Shown piece by piece: positions 11,188-23,400 of a DNA stretch of 64,000 nt. The stretch's first letter is position 1; each line of letters opens with the position of its first letter. The stretch spans positions 372,001 through 436,000 of the forward strand of contig JALMLS010000466.1 of the NCBI GenBank assembly GCA_038496445.1. Direction: 5' to 3'. Source of the stretch: Trichosphaerium sp. ATCC 40318. Its lineage: Eukaryota; Discosea; Flabellinia; Trichosidae. The notes beneath the pieces were generated by a model that was not told where the DNA came from, searched no databases, and saw nothing but the letters and a program-made list of their open reading frames with translations. A program made the position numbers and the translations under genes.

Positions 11188-12520
11188 TTGAAGGACAACT
11201 TTATTTCGCTGTGGAAAAATACTATTTCCACTATTCACGCAGGAAAATGTCACTTGAAGCCACATATTTCCACAATTCATACAGAAGAAGTGTCACTTAG
11301 CATTTTTTTATTTGCTAATCTCTTGAAGTTTTTAATTTTCGCCAGTGGAAAAATACTATTTCCACCCACTATTCATGTAGGAAGTCACTTGAAACCACGT
11401 ATTCTAGCTATGTATTGCCGCAGAAAGTTGAAGGTACCTATGCCAATCTGTTATGTGTCCCTTCGTGCACTTTGTTTGCGATTGATGATGAAGATTGTTT
11501 GGTTGGGGCGAAAGTGAATGGAGCAGTTCAGATCAAACAAACCATTCTGGACAGTATTAAGTTTGCCAATAAACGATATCATTACTTGGCAATATCTCAA
11601 TGTGATTGATTTCAGCTTAATCACAGGTGGCTCGTGATAATTATTATGGACAATCAAACCCAATGGATAAAAAGCCAATCAACAAGTCATCAATCATAAT
11701 ACACCATCTGAAGATATGTTCATGTCGAGAAAGGCCATTCAAGACATACCTCATAAATTTGGCCAAGCAGAACAAGACCATGTCAGATTCTCAAAAACGT
11801 ACACAATCTCTTTGCACTTGTTGTAGCCTTCAATTGGATTACGGTGTCAATCTTTAATAAACTTGAGACTCTTTGATGGTGTGAATACAAGCTTCATAAG
11901 CTCACCCGTGAAGTCTGTCAATTTAACACATACGATACCAAGACAGGAACAGGTAGAAACAACCGTTTAGCATAGAAGTTATTGTGCTAAATTCAGTCTC
12001 TTCTATACCGCAGCTCTTAAGTGAAAAATGTTTGGTGCCTCTAAAGCAGCGCCAAGCTTTGGCATACAGTAATATTTGAAAATCAAATTTAGTCCGTGCT
12101 TGGGTGGGTAGTAGATGTTTGCTACTCACCATGTAGTTAATAATCAGTGCTATTGTTAGTTGATTACTTTGACAAGACTCCTGTGCCCGTTTCAACAATG
12201 AAACCTGGATGCAGTTGTTCATCACATGACAACATCTTCCTTCATGTGCGCTTAGTGTTGACATAAATTACACATGCCGCCATTGTATGGAACTATATGG
12301 TCACAGGCCGGCGACTAAATACTTACAGCTATCCGAACGCCATAAGTTCTGGGAATATAGTTTTTTCCCAAAAAAATTCGAAAGTGTAGAAAGATGCATA
12401 GCTAGGACAGTCCACTAAACTAGAAAGCGCCTGGTTCACTTACGGTCGGGTCCTCGCTGTGCTCGGAACTAGAACCCGCCCTTCGCTCACATATAGTGAT
12501 CCATTGGTGGGTATAGGCAT
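11188..12520. repeat. Repeat-bearing non-coding stretch
   Basis: Holds a direct repeat: 11207-11270 and 11341-11405 share about 60 similar bases, each beginning with the hairpin-like GTGGAAAAATACTATTTCCA, and each followed by CACTTGAA.CCAC. Downstream (11410-11610) a plus frame is open for 60 codons without a recognisable product. From 11600 to 12500 several broken frames alternate, which looks like an old decayed element, but I cannot name it. The segment 12420-12500 is locally GC-rich and does not fold as a tRNA that I can recognise. Confidence 0.35.
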
Positions 12521-12859
12521 TTGGTTTTTGTATCGAATTCTATTTTTTCGAATTTTTTCTTTCGAAAAATTCGTAAAAAACGTGGGTCCGGTCTACATGA
12601 TGACACGTCCATCAGCGACTTAAAACGTACAATCAAAGCAGCAGACGTTGAAATAGCCAAGAAGGTAAAGAGAAAGATAGCAGCGCTTCAAGAAGAAATA
12701 GAAGAGGCTAAAATAAGAGAAGAAGGTTATAAGTTTAAAATCGAGCAAATCACCGATTACGCGACAGCTCTTAATGCGAGGCTTGAAGCCATGCGTCATT
12801 ATGCCGCTCAGGGTCCGATAAGTTCTACGAATAAATGTGGAAGCAAAGACATTTTGTGA
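12521..12859 (+). CDS. Possible coiled-coil protein fragment
   Basis: The open frame codes for a Lys/Glu-rich helix from about 12605 to 12810 (contains AALQEEIEEAKIREEG), a clear coiled-coil pattern with even codon use. There is no in-frame ATG at the beginning, so either a first exon is missing or this is a remnant. Its end lies only 130 bp before the F-box/LRR gene on the same strand. Function unknown. Confidence 0.35.
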   Translation: MVFVSNSIFSNFFFRKIRKKRGSGLHDDTSISDLKRTIKAADVEIAKKVKRKIAALQEEIEEAKIREEGYKFKIEQITDYATALNARLEAMRHYAAQGPISSTNKCGSKDIL

Positions 12860-12992
12860 CTGCTATTAATACGAACAAAGCGCATAAACCAAAAAACCTC
12901 TTTTCATTGGTTTAACATGAGCGCAGTACACAACTTCAGGTAAATACAGTATATTTTGTGTACCAGGCCTCGTAGTAATCGTGTATCGTAGT

Positions 12993-14180
12993 ATGAACCT
13001 CTTGGATATGCCAGTAGAGATTTTAGCGTATATTCTTCAGAAAACGACTCTGGGCAGATATTCAGCAGCGCAAAGTTGTCGTATGTTCCTCTCTATCATC
13101 TACAACATTGTAGGATATCAAGAAATGGAGATTTCGAGCTTAAAAGAAGCAAACGCTATTTGTCAACGTCCAGGTTGTTTGAGAAATACAAAAGTAACCG
13201 TAATAGAAACAAAGAGGTATAACGAAGTAGACGACATAGCAGACGCCCTTGGAGGTCTCAATACAGGGTTAGATAGCTTATTCAATGATGACGATGATAC
13301 AGATAGTACTGTGGATGTCATTGTCAATAGCCATAGTTGGCTCAATTGTCAGTTGTTTGAAGGGTTACGACATTGTCGAGTTGTTCATTCGATAGACTTG
13401 AGTGGTACATCTGTATCGGATTATGGTATATCATCGCTTGGTGGCGTTCACACTATAAACCTATCAGAAACAAATATTACAGATGAAGGCATTAAATACC
13501 TTGCAGGTGTTCATACTATTGACTTGTCTAAATGTAGAGTCATCACAAATAAGGGCATTAAAGCTCTAGCAGGAGTTCATACAATTAACCTTTCATGGTG
13601 TGCGAAAATAACTGATGATGGTGTAAGAGCATTAAAAGGAGTTCATAGTATCATTCTGTCTTTTTGCCATCAAGTTACAAGCACCAGTATTAAGGCACTT
13701 TCAGGCGTTCATACACTTGATATCATAGCTTGTTGCCGAGTTACAGATGATGCGCTTAAAGCAATTGCAGGAGTCCATACTATCAATGTTGCATCTTGCA
13801 GTGGAGTAACAGAGGAAGGTGTTAAAGCACTGAAAGGAGTTCATACAATTACTCTTGGACGTAGGTCAACAGACGATGTTCTTAAAACACTTGCACCTCT
13901 GCATAGAATTAAATTCAAGGGGTGTAAAAATACAACAGATGATGGAATTAAAGCACTTGCAGGAATACACACGATTTCAATTACTGAGTGTAAAAAAATT
14001 ACAGATGAAGGAATTAAGGCGCTTGTAGGAGTTCATACCATTACTCTGTCATTCTGTAATCAAATTACTGATGAAGGTATAAAAGCACTTGTTGTAGCAG
14101 GTGCTCACAAAATTGATATACGCCACTGTGATAAAGTAAAAGGTGATTATTCAAACCTCAATCAAATAAAAAACAAGTAA
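12993..14180 (+). CDS. F-box protein with leucine-rich repeats
   Basis: A single intronless frame of 395 codons. The ATG at 12993 begins MNLLDMPVEILAYILQ, an F-box start; residues 1-45 form the F-box, which recruits target proteins to a Skp1-Cullin ubiquitin ligase in known families. After a spacer with an acidic patch (FNDDDDTDSTVD), about eleven cysteine-containing LRRs of 23-24 residues follow, each with the core 'GVHTI.LS.C..ITDEGIKAL'. The repeats are unusually uniform. F-box plus LRR or ankyrin proteins of this style are numerous in giant DNA viruses of protists; similar genes also occur in eukaryotes. The lack of introns differs from the neighbours. A relative with one intron lies at 34791-36185. 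Confidence 0.8.
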   Translation: MNLLDMPVEILAYILQKTTLGRYSAAQSCRMFLSIIYNIVGYQEMEISSLKEANAICQRPGCLRNTKVTVIETKRYNEVDDIADALGGLNTGLDSLFNDDDDTDSTVDVIVNSHSWLNCQLFEGLRHCRVVHSIDLSGTSVSDYGISSLGGVHTINLSETNITDEGIKYLAGVHTIDLSKCRVITNKGIKALAGVHTINLSWCAKITDDGVRALKGVHSIILSFCHQVTSTSIKALSGVHTLDIIACCRVTDDALKAIAGVHTINVASCSGVTEEGVKALKGVHTITLGRRSTDDVLKTLAPLHRIKFKGCKNTTDDGIKALAGIHTISITECKKITDEGIKALVGVHTITLSFCNQITDEGIKALVVAGAHKIDIRHCDKVKGDYSNLNQIKNK

Positions 14181-14262
14181 TTAGTAGAAGCCGTTTGTTA
14201 ATTTATGTGTACAATTATTATTATGTTTTACTGGAAACAGTTTTTTTAAACAGTGAACTTTG

Positions 14263-17200
14263 TTACACCAGTTTGCTAATTTTTCGGAATGTGTTAGACC
14301 GTGTATTACTTTCTGATACTACAACATCAGGAAAAACATGTCTAACACAAAACTATTAATAAGAATTACAAGATGAAAACATTACCTAAAGTGCTGAAGT
14401 GCACGTGAAGTTATCTTTTTACAACCGCCCAAATCCTGTTGAGAAAAAATGAGAAAGACATTGCAACGAAACAGTGCCTGTAAAAAAAATCTTACCAAGT
14501 ATCTTAGGTTACCTGCGTTCTGTAGTAAAGAACGTAATGAATCAGGTGTTATTTTTTTACATTTACGGAACATAACAGTTTCAAGACGAAGAGAACGAAG
14601 TGCAAGTATTGTAACAACTTTGTTTGTCACTGGGACACCAGATAGATCGATATGTTTGGGTTGAACGGAACGGAAAAGCATTATAAGGTGATTGGCTTTT
14701 ATAACACAACCAGAAACATCAATAGCTTCAAGCTGTTTACACCTAACCAACGAGATTAAAAAAAAAAGAAGGAAAAAAAACAACTTTGTTTGTTTTTGGT
14801 TTGTAGTGGTTTGTGATTTCAATCAAGAAGAAGGACAACCGGATCTATTATATAGAAGACTTACTTTGCAAGTGCGTTGATTGTTTTGCCATTGATTGGA
14901 CACTTTGAAAGAGTTGTAATCCGTAAATTTGGACTCTTTGAAATAACACCAGCAATGCAAGAATCTGATACTTTACATCCCTTTATATGAAGAGCAGTCA
15001 TATTACTACATTTTCCAATAGCAAAATCAGATACTTGTTTACAACCACTAAAGAAAAAGAGCACCATTAAACAAAGATAAAACAATGATTCAAAACATTA
15101 AAAAAAACGAAGCAAGTTCGTCCCAAGCTTACTTAACATTTAGGTGTGTAATATCACAAACAGATAATAGCTTTCCTAAACAATCGTCTGTTACCCAATT
15201 ACATTTTGATAAATCAAGACGCTGTAATTTCGTGTTATGCTCGGCAAGGGCTAGAATACAAGAATCCGAAAGGCACCTAATATCGTGTTTAGAAAACTGA
15301 AGAAAAAAAAACCAAATGACTGGCAAATATCGCTCTGGAATGATTACATACCGACAACCAGATAGATCCAAGGAATGTAAGTTAGGTAGTTTTGGTAACA
15401 AAGCTACCAAATTATCGCTAGAAAGGCTGACACACTCCCTATGTTTTGGAATTAAAAAAAATCTGGACATTTATCAAGCTTTCGTACCCTAGGCATAGTG
15501 TATTCAAGACACTGTTGTGTTCGAAACTCTTAACCAAATGGGCAGCTGTGAGTTGTGGTAGGTTAGATAAATCCAAAAATTCTAACGTGGATGATGTCCT
15601 TTTTACAATAACACTGACTTCAGCTTCAGATATATTACATTGAGCAAGTGCTAAGAATCTCAAACCAAGTGACAAAGATAATTTAGTATCACCTAATGAT
15701 GTAGCTATGCCATGACAACCGATTAAATGCAATCTACCAAAAATAAACACAAACAATAACAAAGAAGCGAGTTATTGGCGAAGAAGCACAAAAGAAGAAA
15801 AAAAACAAAGCGTACCCAATAATTGATTTTAAGCCTTTCAGCGATCGTATTAATGACTTTGATGTAACGTTCATTTGACATTGTGAATCAGAGGTCTTAT
15901 CAAGTGTGATAATTTTGAATTGAAAGTGCTTGGATACACTATCCAAGAAATCATCAGTTAAGATACAACACCAAGATGAGTTAAGTTGTGTTAGTGTGCA
16001 ATCATGTGCGAAAAGTTCCATAAGTGTAGCTAAACGGAAGTCGTTTTCTTTGGTTTCTATGTCTTGTAGCCATGCGGATATTCTCTTAAATAATTGTGGT
16101 TGTTGCATAATAGCCTTGTGATATTGTTGTGCAGCTCTGATGTACGACTTTAAGCGAAGTTAAGGTGTGAAAAAAACAAGAAAAATAAATGGATCCACAT
16201 ACGTCTCGAACTGCCCCTTCGTTCTCAATCCCGATGAGGTAGTTCTTTGCTTGACGAACTAAAACATGTCCTATATGCAAATATACTCCAAACAAGTCAA
16301 CGTTAGACATGACAAGCAAGTTCGATAGCCTTAAAGTTGTAGCAGCTGCCTCTTCCTTTGAGGAGATCGATTTATTATCAGCAAACTTGTGTAAGTTATT
16401 CGTCATCTGAAGTAAATACATTGAGTTGCTGCAAGCAACATTATTCGATGTATGTGCGTATACAGCAGAGCATTGTTTGTGCAAGAATGTTATAAGCTCT
16501 ACAAAGAAAAATAAGCTAGAATATGGTCATAGAAGTATTTGTTAACCGTTTCGAAGAAATCCTGAACTGTTATCCTTTGATGAACGCTTAAACGATTTGC
16601 GATTTTGACGGCGTATTCTCAATGCCACTCGGCTGTTTAAAAAGTAAGTAAAGATAACCTGTACATTAAAAAAGATTGAACGTACGTTGAAGAATCTCGG
16701 ATAGAGAGAACTTCTTCGCCTTCGAGAAATCTCTATGGTAGAAGCATTAGAATCAATCGTTGCTAAGAATATGGCACCCTTATAAGTTCAAAACAATCAA
16801 GAGCAATCTGGCAGTAGTTCTCAGCATTGAACCATCCAGGAGAAAACCGTGCTAGCGCAGTAACACCGAGCTAAGAAGGAAACACGTTTAGAAATAGAAA
16901 ACAGTTGCACATTGACGTCTTCTCACCTCATAAAGAGCTTTTGTTTGTCTTATCTCAGAAAACTTATCTGTAGCATCTTGCCAAGCTTTTATTGATTCTG
17001 CTCCGATAGTACGCATACCAATCTGGTATAAAAGCATACCATGCTTTTTAAGTGTTTGAACATTGCTGTTAGCTTTATTAAAACGCTCATCAGAAAGTCT
17101 AAGTAATCTTAGTGCTGCTGGGTGTCTCGGTCCCTACAGTACAACTTTAGCGAGAGTAGCTATTGACACGTTATTGTGTTACCTTAGCCATTGCTTGGAT

Positions 17201-20200
17201 ATAAAAAGCTTCAGCTTCTGCTGCACTAACAATATTCATAACTTTGACTTCCACAGACATTCTTTCAATATCCTAAACAGTTTGTCTGTCAATAATTGTT
17301 GGTAAAATTGAACATACAGGTGTCACAATATCAAAACTACTTGGAGCGAGTTGTAGTTCCTTGAAAGAAAAATAAGTAACCGAAAAAAAAAAGAGATAAA
17401 ACCCATACTTCGTTGGCTTGCTTTGTCAAGAATACATTAGTAAGCTCTTGTACGCGCTTCATTAGACTGTACATATCAAGACTACTCTTTATGTTGATAT
17501 TTTTCCGCTCTTCCTTGGTGGTAAACCCAGGATGAAATTTGGCCTAGTTTTTTATCAGCCTCAAACAATCACGTGGCAAGTTTTTATAAATATACCCTTG
17601 TCAGTTTTCTTATATCTACATCCCAGTACTGAGAAGACATTGTCTCATGAGCTCCAAGAATAAGGTTAAAGTAATCTATTGTTACTTTAACATAAGGCTC
17701 TTCGGCAATAGTTTTCAAACATCTCATCTTCGCTCTGAGCCGGCTCTCCCATTCTTTTTTTATCTACAGTAAAACCTCACTTAGAAAAAGTACTAAACAA
17801 GAATACATCTCTGTACGTACAATACGTGCTATCATCTCTGTAAGCAGTATTTGTTGTATTTTTGTGTTCTCTACTAGACATCGCAGTTTTCCAAGGTATC
17901 TCAAGTTAACACCATGCTTATGAAGAACAGTAGGAACTTGACAAGCTTCTAATAACTCTATCTCTTGGTTTTGTAACTTTGCTGCCAGTTTTGGAACAGT
18001 TACAGTCTACAAACAACTATTTAACAATATGGTACTTAAGTGTCTCTTACCCATAAATAATCAGTAGCCTCAGAAGCCTCCTTGTTATGCTCTCTACGAT
18101 TGTTCATCCCACCAAATCGTGAATAAGCATCAGAACTAAGTGGTTTCATGTATGTACGTAAAAATTCTACAATATGATTAACAAGTACGTCTTGTTGAAT
18201 CAGCTTGTACCTGGTCTAAAATGCATTGTCAAGAAAGAGCTATCTTTCTTAGGTGGACGTGTTGGAGGGAATACACGAGCACAATCTAAAACATAGTAGC
18301 GGCCATCCTAAATAACAATAAGAGCGCAAGAAAAAAAACTAAAGAAACAGCTTACATAGCCCTTGTGCCCTTCGATGTCTGTCGGCATGTAAGAATAGGT
18401 TATACACTCTCCCATGCCAACCGTATGCTTCTTTAGGTTAAGTTTCTGACCTAGCTGTTGCATTTTGGCGTTCATGCTAACATCAGATGCCAAAACCGTT
18501 TGACCTCCATCAGATGAGCCCTGGTAAAAAGCTAGTTAAGTACGTTTATAGCAAAGCTCTGAGCATATACGTAAATAAGAGTATGCTTATCTATTGGCAC
18601 AATACTCATCGCCACTAGCCTAAAACCACGGTAATCAACCAAGCAAATGAGAGGCACATGCAGATCAGGAATTCCAGAATTATGCACTGCCATACAGGCC
18701 TTGTTAAAATTAACATAAGATTTGTGAAACTGCGTTTTCTTTCAAGTCTTTACCTTAAATTCTAAAGCAGCGGATTTCTACATGCAATCATTAAAGTCTT
18801 TTAACACTAGAGATAATGATATCGTACCATTGCATGTTCGTGTCCACCATATATCTTTTTCCAATCCAATGCGTATTTGAATAATATACCACCATGTCTT
18901 TAAAGAGTCAAAGAAGAAACACGTGGTTTGGTCCAAAACTGTTTACGGGAAAAAAAAAAAAGATACACATATTTTGGGCCACCTCCGACACCAGGCATAG
19001 TTGATGACTAATAGACTGTAAACCCAAGCCCAAAAGCATAAGTAAAATTCTTATTTACGCACAGGCTTGATTGTTTTGTACTTAACCGGTACAAACGTCT
19101 CTTCTATTATGATACGACCAAAAAGCATAGCAGTGTGCTTGAAGTCATGTGCAACTGAACGAAGGTTTAAGTATCTTTTAAGAACAGCACGTTCACTCTC
19201 TGTAGGCATCTCAAGAATATCCTTACAAAAGAAGTAAGCACACAAGTACACTCCAAACTAATGGAAATTAGTTAGCAGCAAAAAACTAACCTGAAAACGT
19301 TGGTTCCAATCTATGTTAAACTTCCTTTCACTATTGTTGTTATCACTTTTCTTCACTTGACGTGTTTTTATTGTATATACTGAAGACCCATCTGAAGAAT
19401 CATCACTCTAGGAACAAGACATGCCAGTCAATCGTTGACAATATAAAAACAATCAAAAAAAAAAACTTCTTTTCGTACTGCATCTGGTGAGTTTGTTTGG
19501 TATGATCGTAGTATCTCTTCACATTCTTCACCATCCCCGGAGCTCGCAGAGTAGGCACCTTCGGCAGAATCCGGATCAACTACATAAGCTGATGGCTCAT
19601 TCGAATCACGCTTCCTTCTTGGAGACAGTTGGTTCTCTGCCTCATCCAGCACATACCCTTCAAGTTCGCCTTTGCTTACACGTGACTCAGCATCTACTAC
19701 ACCATTATTGGTTGATGTCAAAACAATAAAGAAGTATACTTACCATCATAAGGTTCGATGACATTCTTTGTTGGAAGACGGCCTATTTTCATAAGAAAAG
19801 TCTAAAAACATGGCACGCGATACGCGTGACCTTACCAGAACTTCCTAACTTCTTCATCTCACCTGACCCAGACGAGTCATCATCGTGAGAAACCTAGTTG
19901 TAACGGTTTTTAATTAAAGTGATACAAGAAGAGCTTAATTAGTGAATAACGGCTCTATGTAAGTTTTTATGGCGTCTACGCCATTAAAAAATGTGGAATT
20001 GTACAAGGCCATTTAGAATCTGTGATTTTGCTTGACGTTGCCGATAAAAAATTCTATGTACCTTGCTTGCTACGCTACAGCGTTAGTTTGTTGATTTCGA
20101 AGGTGACAAAAGTCGTACCACGCCTCTTTTTAATTTGCTTTTTTCTGGCTCTTGAGAATGGCTGTTCTGCACTTGAGCTTTCTTCTGACGTTGTATCATC

Positions 20201-20278
20201 GTCGTAAATGTCATCTATGTACGGTTCATCGTCATCTAGTGATTTACGATGTGTCCATACTAAGTGGAACATGCTCAT
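14263..20278 (-). CDS. CLU-domain protein with TPR-like and leucine-rich repeats
   Basis: A gene of roughly 25 short exons, read from ATG 20278 to TAA 14263-14265. After an acidic N-terminal region (IDDIYDDDTTSEESSS), exons at 19250-17450 code for a CLU domain: 'KHTAMLFGRII', 'VDYRGFRLVAMSIVPI', 'DIEGHKGYDGRYYVLDCAR' with 'FPPTRPPK', and 'LHKHGVNLRYLGKL'. CLU proteins bind mRNAs of mitochondrial proteins and control mitochondrial distribution. TPR-like helices follow (17100-16140). The exon at 16211 splices in phase 0 onto 'SYIRAAQQYHKAIMQQP', so the LRR part (about 16000-14300, AMN1/FBXL type, e.g. 'LDLSGCR', 'LDLSKCNWVTDDCL') is in the same reading frame. An ATG at 16108 could start a separate LRR gene instead. 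It shares its promoter region with the second CLU gene. Confidence 0.68.
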
Positions 20279-20494
20279 GGTGTATTGGAGTTAATGTGTG
20301 CGTTTTAAGCACTTTATTTGCGAATTACTGTTGTTGCATAAACTATGTTGTGACGGTTGACTTATTGGGTTTTATGAGGTATTACAATACGTTGTTAGGT
20401 ATTACTTCCGCTGGATACCGACGTGCGGCTTAAAATTGTTAAGCAAGCAACAATCCCTGCCAAACGACTGATGCGCGTATAGCTAGAAGCTAAT
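20279..20494. promoter_or_regulatory. Divergent promoter region of two CLU genes
   Basis: Only 216 bp separate the ATG of the minus-strand CLU-LRR gene (20278) from the ATG of the plus-strand CLU-pseudokinase gene (20495). Any promoter must be shared or closely packed here. I see no CACGTG and no clear TATA element, so the role rests on position alone. Confidence 0.5.
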
Positions 20495-23400
20495 ATGGCT
20501 GGTAAGTAAAATAGGAGTAACTGGTGGTGACATTTTTAAATAAACGGAATAGAGCAACCGAGTCCTTTATTAGCGTACAGTGGCATCGACAGTGAATTTA
20601 TTGACAGCACAGACTACACTAAAACACCAGAGTTTATAAAATTGAACCTAGCAGGTATAAACGACGCAATTATAGACAATAACGCGTGTAGGACGTAATT
20701 GGAACGAAGAATGGCAAACTTTGATTGAGCAAAGCTCAAACGACACGCAAGTAGAGCTGGCGCGCATTAAAAAACTAAGAGAACTCGCAGACGAGTTTGC
20801 AATCGAAGCAACGCGAGTTGGAACTGTACGTCCTTCGCTGCCAAAATCTCTTTCACTATCACCAACAGCTAAACCCGTTTAACTACAGATCATTATAAAT
20901 GAACGTTTCTTACCTGATGATAAAAAAACAATACTACCAGGCACTCATTGGTTTCTTGGTGTAGCAGGTGCGTTTAGAAAAACAAAGAAGTAGGTGTTGA
21001 CTGTTTGTATGAAACAGGAGGTGAGAAATACGTCAATGATGGAATCTTTTTCAAGTTTGCTCTTGACAAGAATGGTCTTTATGGTGGAGACTACGGAATG
21101 ATGAAAACAGGTGGTCATGAACTTAAATCTCTAATGGCTTTATACGGTACTCGCGTGAGAGGGTTACATTTTCCATTGGTTGTTGTCATTGACTACAGGT
21201 GAGTATTGTTTCTAAAATTAACAAAGGGATTTTTTTCACGTGTTTTCTCACTTGTAAATAGAGGGTTTCGCCTAATAGCGGAGAGCGTACTTCCTCTTGG
21301 CTCAGAGTACGAGATTTTGTTTATTCAAACACATGATACTACTGTCTGTTTGCGAAGCAGTATAAATCTTTCAGTTTTGAAAAAAAAATAATCACGTGAC
21401 CTGGCTAATCCTGGATTAATAGTACGATTGTATACGGTTCATCAGATGCGGTAAGACTGTTCACGCCAGTGACGAGGAGATGGTTGTTCGTATGAAGCGT
21501 GTTGCAAAGGTAAAACAACAAGTTCACATGTGACTAGAATCTACTTTTTTATTCTGGTTTTACCATAAATAAGTTTCTTTGAAAATAACTGCCTTTACGT
21601 AGGAACTTAATATCGCCAGTCACACTGTACTTGATTGGTCAGAAACGAAGCAAGTTACTTTATGTGGGCCTATAGATTGCGAAGGACACCGTGGACGTGA
21701 TAAGAGGTTATATGTAATTGATGCAGCGCGTTGTACGTATATAAGTGCTTAATTACACTTGAAGCCATCACATAGCACCCCTAATGATACTAGTGTTTCC
21801 TCCTGAACCACCCAATCCGAAGTAAGTCTTATTTTTATAAAAGTTTTAAGGAAGTACCAGTTGTGTTGATCTTTTTATTTTAGAATCAAAGCATCGTACT
21901 TGTTTCGGTTACTACGTCCTGAACTCGTAAAGAAAGCACCAAAACCACTGTGTCCTGACGCTTATTCACAGTTTAAAGTTGAGGACAAAGAAGAGTATGA
22001 AAAGGATATTAACCAAGCAGTAGCGTACGCGTTTTTAGACTTTTGCTGGGTTTTTTGTTTTCAGGAACTCTTTTTCTTCTTCAAAAAAAGTATTGTCCTT
22101 TCTTGGTGTCACTCCCAAAAGTAAAAGTTGTTTTAGTGTGTTACACGACGAGATTATTCCCGAGTTTACAGCGTGGCTAGAGGGTGATTGTAAACAATAT
22201 CCAATTGATACCTTTACTGTTGAAGCTTCTCAGCTTGCACGGTTAGTAGGAGAAGCCCATAGAAAAGGCATTAATCTGAGATACTTGGGTGAAGTAAGAT
22301 CTCGCTTAACAGATGTACGAGCACGTGTATTGGTTCTAACGGAACTCGTTGCGAGGACTATTAAAAACCTCTTACGTGCCCAAATGCGTGGTCTACGTAC
22401 TTCAGGTACAGCCGCTAGTTTCATTCAAAATGATTGTAACTTACGATATTTATTAAGATCACAAAAAGTATTATGCATTAGTTGTGTTGTATTTTAATCT
22501 TACTTTTGGTGCACACTCAAAGAATAGCGCCACATTTTGGATGTATTTAAAATCACACATACTAAACTACTTCCCTACTGCTATCGCTCCTGAAGAAGCT
22601 CAAAATCTTGCTAGTCATGTATGCATAATTGCGTTATATCATAGGTATGTAATACTCAGTTTAATTCCGTTTACCTATGATTTCGTAGGTTGCAGAGCCT
22701 TGTTGGTGTCCGATTTCACTTGGCACTTAAGTCTTATCTTGTTAAGCAAGATGATGGCAGTGTTGTACTTCGTGAGCCTCTTCCTGAGGATGGACTTGAA
22801 GAAATATATCCGAAAGTTAAATATACAAACTTGGTAACATTCCATGAGGCTACAGTACTATCAAAAAGAGCGTTACAAGATAACAATGCGGATGGTATTA
22901 ATAGCGACATGTATTTCAAACTTGCTGAACAGAAATACAACATGTCATTACAGATAAAGCCAGACGATTTCAGAGGTATGACTGATATTTCTCTATGGTT
23001 TTTATTGACTCTTATAATAGCACTACATAATTGGGGATTACATTTGATGTTCCAGGGCTTGAGAAAGTATAGACGAGGAGAATTAGATAGCGCTCAATCT
23101 TGCTTTACTCTAGCACAACAAAAATGGACTCAAGCTCTCGAAACTAACCCTCAAGATCACAGGTACGAAAGAGTTATGTATCATAGTTTACTAAGAGACA
23201 TTTTTAGAGCGCTTTTCTTCTGGGGTAATATGATGCAAGAACAATCATCTTTCACCACTGCTACACCTCAAAAACGTACTATTCTATTACAACAAGCTTG
23301 TAAAAAGTATGAAGAGGCTCATAAGATATGTAAAACGAATTTTGATCTACTGTATAACTGGGGAGGCGCTTTATTACAACTTGCACGTATCCTTCGTGAA

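Noticed and set aside
12430-12500. Possible tRNA in the locally GC-rich stretch
   Set aside because: No cloverleaf with T-loop GGTTCGA and acceptor pairing could be built.
14692-14880. Plus-strand frame within the LRR region
   Set aside because: It covers an intron and antisense exon sequence of the CLU-LRR gene.
20152-20433. Plus-strand frame of 93 codons in the divergent CLU promoter
   Set aside because: Antisense to the acidic first exon of the CLU-LRR gene and lacking conserved features.
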